Shown piece after piece: positions 45,969-57,400 of a stretch of DNA of 64,000 bases (position 1 is its first letter; every line of letters begins with the position of its first letter). The stretch is taken from assembly GCA_964023205.1 (NCBI GenBank), contig OZ026844.1, positions 36,255,326 through 36,319,325 on the forward strand, given 5' to 3'. Position numbers and translations under genes: made by a program. The notes under the pieces were generated by a model. It saw only the letters and a list, made by a program, of their open reading frames with translations, was not told the origin of the DNA and did no database searches. The stretch comes from Lutraria lutraria. Lineage: Eukaryota; Mollusca; Bivalvia; Venerida; Mactridae.

Positions 45969-48463
45969 CTATACAAATGTTGAAGAATTAGGGTCGGCTG
46001 GTTTTTCAATAGGGAAACCATCGTCATCAAATTTAGATGGTTCTGATTGATATTCTCGTTCCCCGTCGACACTGACTCGGGGCCCATTATCTCGACTCAT
46101 CTGGGGCTGGTAGCGAGGTGGGGGATCAGCGTATGAAGCACCTCGGTATCTGACATCAGAATCATCATCATATCTGAAATATTAGAGAAAATTAATTGTT
46201 GTCAATACATAAACAATACGTACCACAAATTAGATAAACAATGATAAATAACAGATATCACACAAGGCATATGCATGGCCTATTATCACATGGTACAGTG
46301 TTTTGATAATTATTGATATCACAGGGTCTAGAACAACCCACAAGTTCGAAGGTAAGTCAGATTTTTAGTCAAACGTTTAAATGTTTCGAGTTTTTCATGA
46401 AGTCCATGTTCTAGCCAACAATTTTCTGAATACATCAGTACCAAAATAATCATTGTTATTGCCGTAGTTTGTCCATAAACCCTGCAGAAAATTTTGAAAA
46501 AAAATATAGTGAAAAACTTAATCCACTTCAACATAATCAAAAACTTAACATGTTTATACCTTGACTTTTCATTTTTATAATCTGTGTCAGGTGTATTTTC
46601 ATAGCGGCGATCTCCTTCATAGTCGTATTCATCCTGGAAAGAATCCCGGTCATAGTCATCGTCGTAATCGTCCCGGTCATAATCTCTATCATAATCCCGG
46701 TCATAGTTTCTGTCATAGCCTCTGTCGTAGTCCCGGTCATATTCATCCCTTTCGTATCCTTTGTTAGTAAGTTTGTCGTCACGGAAACCACCATCCTTAG
46801 GTTCATGGTCTTTGTTACTATATCCAGCAGTGGCGCCTCGATCATCGTAACTATCACGATTGTAATTGTTGTAGCTGTAAAACAGAATAAGACATGTATT
46901 TTCAGATTATAAAAGGTTTTCAAAACAAAGGATTTATACTATCATGTTTTACCTCACCCATAAGAGACTTTGTAAAAGTACAATCTAACAAGAGCGCTGC
47001 AAGCGATGCCAATGCTCGTCTGTTCACTCCCTCAGAGAGATCTCATAATTTTCTCAGAAGTTTCATGTTGCAACCTCTTATAGTTTTCCAGTTATGAACT
47101 ACATTAAAATGTTTGTACAATGCTGACACAGACAACAGAGTGATCACAATAGCTAAACTTTGAAAACAGCCAAGCTAAAAAGGAATTTGCATTTTCAACA
47201 CTTGATGATACAAAGTTCAAAGATTATTTCTCCAACACAATTATTATTAAGACTGTATTAATGACAAAATTAATATGAGAGAGAGAAAGTAACATCCTTG
47301 AAAAAAAGGGGGGGGGGGTACCAAAACTATTTCTTTAATATTAAATGATGAGAACAAAAAAGTCATTTTTTAATTTTCATAAAATAGAGTTACATTACTA
47401 TGAAAGTTATAAACAGATAGGTAAAGAACATAGATCCACATTATCCACCACCAGCTGGAAGAGAAGTGTATCAAATATTCACCCGACTAGCTGGATATTA
47501 ATATTTTGAAAGTGTTGATTATATATCCTTAACACAGTAGAAGCAAGAAACACTAATGTTTTTATATACTGATGTGTAGTACAAAGTAAATGCTGAGTTT
47601 TGAGAGACCAGTGTCTAAAAATGCTGTCTTGTCATTGGTTAATTTTGATCATGCACACATCATTAACCATGCAATCAGATACTTGAGTCTAAAGACAGGT
47701 TACAAAAATAAACGTGCACAATATTTCAAACTCTTTGAAAACACAAAGCTTTCCTAACTTAAATTTGATCAACCATTCATGAGCCATAAATGAAGAAAAA
47801 TAGAATAAAACAATGGAGTTTTATTTATAGAAATTTCTTCATGAGGATCAAGAATGATTGAAGTAACTTCTAGAGTACTAAGATAGGTTACACATTTCTA
47901 TATAAATGTGAAGAATGGTTTGACAATTTACCTTCCATCCTTGTTACTGAAATCATGAAATCACATGAATTACATGAGACAGAATAACAACCAGCAATAA
48001 CTGACCAATCTATTCCCATCTTACTGATGAAAATAAACTTGATCTAATGGACACCACTTGTAATGTCATCATACAAAATAAAGAGATCAAGGAATCTTAC
48101 TATGTCTAAATACATTGTATGCTAAAATTGGACAAGTTTCAGATGAATCTGAGTAGATTTGAGAGCAATGCTTACATGTATCCTACAAACCTACCCATGC
48201 TTGAAGCTTTGCATGAGAAATTAGCAATAGCAAGTCGCAATTTAGAGTAGCAAAAACTGTTCCTCATCCACATAAACAGACCCTATGGAATTAAAAGATA
48301 TATGAACATAAATCTTTCAACCATCCCGTTTTGTCGTGTTTGTATCACTAAAAGCATAAATCGAATGAAAGTTGAAGGACTTACCTATCTTCCTTGTAGT
48401 AATCATCATATTGTCCGGAAGATTCTCGCTCGAAACCATCATTTTGAACAGCCCGTCCAGTTG
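45969..48463 (-). CDS. Nrg: Neuroglian B cytoplasmic tail exons
   Basis: Exon 48385-48463 gives DGFERESSGQYDDYYKED. Exon 46560-46874 (105 residues) holds YNNYNRDSYDDRG and then DEYDRDYDRGYDRNYDRDYD and similar units, richer in Tyr and less regular than copy A. Exon 45969-46173 ends PSKFDDDGFPIEKPADPNSS then TFV, stop TAG 45971-45969. The EPSKFDxDGxPI block and the class I PDZ ligand are shared with copy A. The FIGQY ankyrin motif is not present at that place. The basic proline-rich KPVPKPKPRKRK segment of copy A is replaced by a PPPRYQPQ segment. Confidence 0.88.
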
Positions 48464-51400
48464 CTGTAACACACATACAGTTGTCAAATACAGGAACATA
48501 TATGAGGATAAGATAAATACAAAGTCATCCCTTATTTTATTGTGAGATAAAGATTAATGAAGTTGATATTCACGACCCAAGAAATTCATAATAATTATGT
48601 AATACAGAGCAATTTTATGCATTTATTAATATCATGGAAATGTATGTAAGAAAATGTCAAACATGTTTTCTTTACTTACGTCCTGGTTTCCTTTTCGGCT
48701 CCTCTTCAATGCCCTTCCTCTTACGATGAATGTAATAGATGAAGATAACTATGGCTATAAATATCAACCCAGATAACATCATTCCAATAAACCAGCCATA
48801 ATTAGCTGCTACTGATCTTGCAGCCGCTGGAAATTTAAAAAAAAAAATTGATTTATTTAAATTTTATTAACAGTGTAATGATATATTTGGTTCTTTTTTT
48901 TCACATTTTTTATATTCTGCGGTAGGAAAATACAATACATATCAGGGTACAATTGATAAAAACACAAACCAGATAAATAATGCTATTCATTATTCAATAA
49001 CTGTATCACTTATTATGTGTACACAACCAAGTTATATGACTTCAGGAAAATATGGTGATGTATACCAGCATAAAACACAAAATATCTGCAAAATACAGGA
49101 AGAAATATTATAAAATGCAAGATGTAAAATATCACTAACCAAAGCCAACAGTTCCTGCGACCTTGCTTTCACCAGGGACACGATTATAACCATCATAGGC
49201 TACAACCCTGACTTCATAGTAAGTTCCCTTCTCTAAACCAACCAATAGTTTCCAGTTCTTCAATGATTCATCAGTTGATTGTTGCCAGTCAGAGGCACCT
49301 GTAAAACATCATGAATTGAATAGTTTAGGGCTTTCCAAGGTGAGACATTCATATACAGTCAAACCTGTGAACAAAGGTCACCCTTCGGAAAGGCAAATTA
49401 AGGTGGCATCCATTGACAGGTAGCTTTTAATTAGAGGTCAGTTTGTTCTAAATAATCAATAACAGTTTTTAAAAGAATGGCCTTCATTCACAGGGTGGCT
49501 TTTATTCAGAAGTGGCCACTAACACAGGTTTTGCTTTATTGTATGTTATGAGACCAATCTCATGAAGAAAACAATCATTTTAAAGATGTTATTTAAATTA
49601 TTTGGATAAATGCAACCAGTTAATCTATAGCTAGAGAAAAAGATTTGCTTTCTGTTGTATATTTTAACAAGGAAAAAGCGATTTTTATTCCTTATATAAA
49701 ATCAATATGCTTCAAGAGAAACACAGACAAATTGAAATTTTCTTTTTGATTTAAAAAAAGATGAGCTACTTTCAGTTCAAAAACTCAAATAAGAAGTATA
49801 TAATTATATACTAGATGTCATTCTTAGAAAAAAATTGTCATGGATATGAACCATTACGTATGAAATGAGAAAACTACCAGGGATAGTTAATCATAAATAG
49901 CCAGTAAATGGTTATATATTCTACCTTCTTTTCTAAACTGCACATAGTAAACAACATGCATTCCATAATATGAACCCATAGACCATGTGATATTCATCTG
50001 TTCTTCTGTGATGTCTCGTATATCAAATGCAGGTGCCTCTATATCTAAAAACAATACAAAATATACAATTAATGAAATTAAAATACTGAAAGAACTCATG
50101 GAAACTGAACTTACATAGACTTGCACTGCAATATGGAACAGGAACTAGTTTAACAATTGCATGGGAGATGTAGATAAATGTAGTACTAAGTGAAAATTCA
50201 TGCATGTCAAGCGAGTGACGGCTAGGGAAAGCTGAACTATTGTTCAGTTTCCAAAAATAAGAATTACAAAATGTATATCATAGAACAGTATTTTATCTTC
50301 ATTGGATTGGGAAGGTAGAATTCTTTTGCTCTATTTTCTAGGATACTTTATTCATAGACCTTAAAATTCAGATGTTTGATTGGCTAGTTCTGAGTATGCC
50401 TCTAAATCTGACCAATGGCAAGTCAGTAATGTGATATTGATCTCAGTTTTATCATCTTCACCCATTAAGTCTCTACACCAACTGAGCCGACATACAAAGA
50501 TTTACACAGAAGCATATTCATGAGATTTAAGAGGTTTTACTAACATATTTGTATTATCATCTTCAGCCATTAAGTCTCTACACCAACTTATCCATGAGAA
50601 CAGGTTTACAAATAAGTACATGAAAGACATTATAGAAGGTTTACTTACATATTTTGTCTGTAGTTGTGTGTTCAACAAACACTCCTTCTCCTCTCCCATA
50701 CATGGTACGAGCGAATATCATAATTCTGTATTTTGTATTAGGCAGCAGACCACTGAGTACGATCTCACGGGTATAAGGATCATTGATTTGCTCATCTCTA
50801 TCATGAAAGGCACCAAGTTCAAGTCCTTCAACTGTAATCATTATTAATTTGAATAAAGTCAAACCAGAGTGTATGACCTCTAGATCTTGAATACTGTCCA
50901 ATGTAAGTACAATGATCTCATTTGATCACAATATAAATGTAATATTGATGTAATAGGATGATAAACAGACAAAACGGAATTAACGACCACATGTAAATAA
51001 AAGCTACTAAAATGGGATATATTTTCATACACAACTAGGTGAAAAAAATTGTTTGATTCTGGTTACTTGCTCTTTAAATATAGAATAGGTAGTAAAAGAT
51101 TTTTTTTCTTCATTTTTTTTATTATTCTTAAGTGCAGACAGGTAAGATAGACCGACCAGTAAATGTATCGTTCCTCAGGCCTTAACAATTTTTTATGCCT
51201 TACTATTACATCCTTGTGCACAATTATAAAATATGCAGTGAAATTTAATATACTGGTAGACCAGGAATTTAGGCCAAACTGTTTTTTTTAAAACTTGTGG
51301 CACACCTATACAAGTTTATACTCAGCCAGAATCAATATCTATGCAGTTTTTCCTGAATCACAAATTTGAAATTACTACAAAAATTGATAAGAATAAATAG

Positions 51401-54400
51401 TTAAAAACAAAAACATACCAGTCTGATATCCTATATCATAACCAGTCAATATACCATTCTCATCTTCTCTCATTGGTGGTTCCCAACGTAAACGGAATGA
51501 ATTACTACTCTTCATAAATACTTCAAAGTTCTGTACTGGTCCAGGTACTGAAAGAACAAGGATATGTTTTAATATAACAAAATATGTATCACAAAATAAC
51601 ATAACACCAGCAGATCACCCTGAGCTTTTGCTTGGTGAGCTAAAATAGAACCCAAGGCTCACCATAAATGCCTAAATAATCCTTCCAATTACATGCATAT
51701 CCAAATCATTAATAAATTGTTTGTTAAATTGATTGATCAATCAATCACTGAACAAATTAAAGATTTATGATAAATGTAACATCAGAAAGGACATTAATAA
51801 AGTGATATTTGATAGACTTATTTTGAATCTTACCTCCAGGCTGTGTATTGAAAGATAGTTCATCACTTGGTGGACCAACAAAGTAATTGTTAATGACACA
51901 GATTTGAAGTTTGACCACAGTAAAGGGAGATAATTGTTGTAGAAAATATTCAGCTGTGACTTGTTGGCCTGGAGCAGGTTCATCTTCAGGCATCACATCT
52001 GCTAGTGGTACAGTTATCTCACGGAAAGTACTTAACTTTTCATCAGAACGCCAATATTGTATCTAAATAACAAGAAATATAGGTCAGTATTAGTGATTCA
52101 TAGTTCCTATAAGGAAGATTTCAGATCTATACTACACAAGACCCATTCAGACTTAGATCACATGACCCATTCAGACTTAGATCACATGACCCATTCAGAC
52201 TTAGATCACATGACCCATTCAGACTTAGATCACATGACCCATTCAGACTTAGATTACAAGACCCATTCAGACTTAGATCACATGACCCATTCAGACTTAG
52301 ATCACATGACCCATTCAGACTTAGATCACAAGACCCATTCAGACTTAGATCACATGACCCATTCAGACATAGATCACATGACCCATTCAGACTTAGATCA
52401 CAAGACCCATTCAGACTTAGATCACATGACCCATTCAGACTTAGATCACATGACCCATTCAGACTTAGATCACATGATCCATTTTGACTTTGATCACATG
52501 ACCCATTTTGACTTAGATCACATGACTGAGTTTACACATAGATCACAATGACCTGTTTTGATTTAGATCACACGACTGAGTTTACACATAGATCACATGA
52601 CCCATTTGAACTTTGATCACATGACAAACTTTAGACAAAGATCACATGACCCATTTAGACTTAGATCACATGACAAAGATTAGACATAAATTACATGACA
52701 CATTTCACATGACCCATTTTGACTTAGATTACATGACCACTCAACACTAAGATCTCTTTAATGACACTTTTCTATCAACAGCAAATAGTAGAGAAATATA
52801 TCAATAAAAGTTAGTCAAACTGTACACAAAAAAAAATTAAACAGCTGTTTTACCCTGAACCCTATCATTTCTCCCTGAATAAATTTCATTTCTCCTTCTT
52901 CTCTGCTCCATATTTCATCCCATCTCCAAGTAAGTTTAGCCTGGGTGTCACCAACATCTGTGACCTGGACATCTCGCACTCTGGCTTTTGGAACTAGAAG
53001 AAAACAAAACAAAATTGTTCCATATTTTGATTCAACTGATCACAATAAATCCAAAATAGGATGAAAAACACAAATAATTTCAGTCTTCAGAATTGATGTA
53101 AAAAAGAGATTCTTTAAAATTCATATTTAAGTTGTTACAGAACAGAATAGGAAGTTAAATTATTTTCAGTGAGATACCAGTTTCCAATGGCAGTCACACC
53201 ATTGGTCGATTTTAAAACAAACCCCAAAAACAACCAATCAGATGCTTACTGTCTTCAAAAGAGAAAAGTGTCAACTCCTTGGGGTCTTCCTTGGCATCTC
53301 CAACATTGTTTTTGGCTTGTAACTTGACCTGATAAGGTGTATAGACTTTGGTTGTAGGAATCTCCATCGAGTAGTTACGCCATTGGTCAATGTTATACGT
53401 ATTTGTCACAATACTTCCTCGTTCTTTGACAGTTAACTGATACTTAAATCCAGGTCCATTGTGCTCCAATTCATTCATAGGCTGAAAAGATTCATACTGA
53501 CTATTAACTGAATATCTAAACCTGAATTAATTCAGCAATAAATATAACCTGTAAATATTAAAATCTAAACAAAATGTCCAAAATATAATACAAACTAGAT
53601 GCTAAAAGTCATAAAGTTGAGTTCCCAAATTACATAGCGCTTTAGGCTATGGAATGGTTCTAGCATGTTATGAAATAATTTCATCTTGATAATAGATTTA
53701 CGGTTATAAAAATTAAACAAACAGACTTACTTTTCTCGATCTACTATTATGGTGACTATTTGAAGCGGAGTACAAGTGGGATGGATAAACACATCAGAGA
53801 AAGCTTTTTTTATGTAGAAATATGAATAATACAAACAAAGAACACTTACAATCCATTCTATTTTCAGATAACCTCTTTTATCTCCTATAGCTCGAATATT
53901 GGCTGGATTCCTTTCAGGTTGGGCGGGATTTGTGGTACATACTTTGGAAGTATGAAAGCTTGGAGCACTTGCTCCTATCTTATTAGTAGACACAACACGG
54001 AATGTATAATTTGCCCAGGGCTGTAGATCAATGGAAGCAGTATTTTGAGTGTAATCCACAGTTCTAGCTGATACCCACTGGTCAGCATTGAATGATGTGT
54101 TGTATTGTACAACAAAGTATTGTACAGGAGCATTATTTTCTATACCCTTAATCCATTTTAAATCAGCTGATGAATCTCTGCATCGCTCAACAGCAACACC
54201 AGATGGTGGATCTGGGCGATCTGTAACATTATAAACAATATGTTAGCATTATATTGTATTTACATCAAAGACATGCTTTTGCTTCAGTGTAAAAATGAGA
54301 CATGTTTGTTGCAACTTGAAACTTTACTTTATATCAGCCATAAAAATAAGCACCCATTTATGACCACACACAATTTAAAGACAGGAAATTTTCTTGAATG

Positions 54401-57400
54401 ACATGTTGCAATTTAAACATAATGACTAATTGGTTTGTTAGTACAGTACAACCTCTCCTGAATGGCTCTCTCTCTTAAGCTACAACCTCTCCTGAATGGC
54501 TCTCTCTTAAGCTACAACCTCCCTTCAACAACAGCATCATTTTTCCCAATCTATGTTTCAACTATTATTTTAATCTCCCCAGAGCAACAACCACTCAACA
54601 ACAACATAATATCACTTGTCCCAAAGGGTGTTGCTTTGGAGAGGTTACTTTGTACATGATTACCACAATTTGGGAATATTATTTTGATTTTATACTGCAG
54701 TAATTAAGTTTTGCCTGGTAGATCATTAAAGCAGGACCTTTCGCCAACAACCTACGGGCCAAACTGTCAGGAAAAGATGATTGATAGAAGAATGACATAC
54801 CTTTCACAGTTAGGATAGCATATGATCTATCTTCATCTAAACCATTAGAGATAATACAGGTATATACACCTGAATCTCGTACAATCGTGCCTGATATGGT
54901 GAGAGAATTATCCTGGAAATTCTGGGTCATTCTTTGCTCACTCGTTGATACGAGCTTGTCATCTTTCTCCCAGAAGACTCGCATATTCTTAGCTTCATCA
55001 AAGTCTGTTGATCCAGAACATGTAAACTTAGCATCATAGCCAGCAATTACCTCTAAATCCATAGGGAACTGTTCTATTCTTGTCTTACCTATAAACAGAA
55101 AGTATAGTTTGATAGTTTACTTCCAAAAAGGCATATTTACAATGTATTTATTGAGCGTTTATCAAGAACATACATGACTATATTTTTTAACGTAGACAGA
55201 AAGTATAGATCGAACTATTTTATACGAAGTCACAATTCACCTTTTTGAACCAAATGTGTGAATTCTGAAGTCTTATCGATTTCATTCAAAAGTTATTTGT
55301 ATTTTCACATTATGCATCAAGGAAAGTCAACACCAACTTCAAGCTCTTAAAACAAACTGGAGGAACTGGTATCAAACCAAATCATATATAGTTGTAGTTT
55401 GGTTGATGGTTTTGAATAATGTTTGAACTAACGTCAAACAGCAAGATGTTAGGCTTGCTGACTATTTTACAGTGTGACACTAAAGCTTAAAATTACTACA
55501 AGGGAAGTCAACAACAAAATGAACATTTCAAAACCACACAAGAAATCAACTTACGTCTGATCTGCATCATACAATCAGATGATCTCTTGCTAGAACCGTG
55601 TTTATTATCGGCCTGACAACTGTAATCTCCAGCATCAGCCATAACAACATTCTGAAAGTAAAAAAATAAGAATAGAATACAAACTAAGCTTCATCATGAA
55701 TCCCACATGTAAATTACATTGATCAGTCATTATTATCATGCTTATGTTTATGACTAGGTGAGAACAGTAAGCAAGTTTGCCAAATACATGTATGTTAAGT
55801 GCATTTGAATATAGACAAACTAAATATTTATCGCCCCCTCCTCTATCATCGCCATAGAAACATAAAGAACAAACCTCTATAAATAAATTTCCATTCGGCA
55901 TAATTTTGAATCTTCCTCCAGTAATAAGACTTGTATCACGGTACCATGTGACAATGGGATCTGGTTTTCCAGTAACCTCACAATCCAGCTCGACAGATTG
56001 ACCTTCTGCCACTGTTTTGAATGGTGGAGGAAATGTGATGATTTGTGGTGCTTGATCTGTTATATTAAATAAATAAACTTATACTATACATTAGTTCATA
56101 CACTATTTATAAAACTGAAAGTATAAAAACCAGGTTATCTATCAATCAGTCGGATTTTGAAATAGTTAACTGATCAAAGAAGCATACAAACATATCTACC
56201 GGTAAGTAAGATATATGTACAGTGTAAGATACTGAATTAAACAATTCGAGGGCTCAGTGCAACACTGTCGTAACTTGTTCTTATTTCAATATGAGTTACG
56301 ACACTGTTGCGTTGAACCCTCGATTATTGTCCTCATACATTAAACACATGTACGTTAAAGCTTTAAACTAGATACAGTCAGCACTGTGTATAAAGGTCAC
56401 AAAAGGAAGAAAATATTAATTGGTTGTAATAATTTTTTTTTGTCAATAAATATTTGCTGAAGAGTGATCGTTGTTCAAATGTGTCGTTTATACAGAAACT
56501 ACAAAGGCCAATAATTATGGTTAGCCTGTATATTCAACAAAAATAGTACTTTTTCTGTTTTGTTTTTTGAACACCAAATTGTAAGTTCTTACTTGTATTC
56601 AAGATTAACGTCAACAGGAAATTTGAAAATCTGAGCTGAACACACAAAAAAACATTCTGTTGACACTGACAACATCAACAAGGTACGACAAAACTTTCTT
56701 TCAAAATAGTTCAGAAAATGAGAAAGTAGGACTTACCAAGGACATTAAGATAAACATCAGAGAATACATAGCCGTGTTTGTTACTAGCATTACACTGTAT
56801 GTTCATGTGATCTTCTAATGTTAGATTGGTCAAAGTAATGTTGTTTTCATTAGGTTTGAAGAATCTTCTGTTCTGATATATTCTGGGGTCCCTGACACCC
56901 TGTTCATTTTGTCCTGTAAAATACAGTGCCCCATATGTCAATTTCAGGAAATGAACACCAATCATACAAGCAGAGAATCTCAACTAAAATAATTTATCCA
57001 AAAATATGGTAAAAACATTACATTTCAGAATAATGGCTAACTACAGGACTGTTGATATATTTGCCATGATAAGGTACCAATTAATGTAACTATTCTTTTC
57101 ATAAAAACAATACTCACTTTATAGAAACTTTGTCGGTCTTCACAAAAAACATTTTTAAGCACTGGCCATTCTGTCCAGTGAAAATGCAAACTTTACCATA
57201 CCAAATAAACTTTTAGTGGACCAAAATGAGTACACACAAAATCTTATACAATTTAGCTGTAAGTAGTATTTTTCGTGAGTGATGCAAATATTTCATTTTT
57301 TGTTCCAAGATAAAATTATCACTGAAAAGTTTACTGGACAATGAGACCACTGACCTTTTATCGGACCAATTGCATTTTTGATGGACTTGGTCTGAGGTCC

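Noticed and set aside
46537..46923. Met/Thr/Ile-rich minus frame of 128 codons and the plus frame at 46561-46767
   Set aside because: Shadows of the copy B tail exon; the correct frame is set by flanking exon phases.
52057..52551. 164-codon plus-strand frame made of HSDLDHMT units
   Set aside because: Entirely produced by the 24-bp minisatellite; it overlaps a neuroglian B exon end on the other strand and has no other coding evidence.
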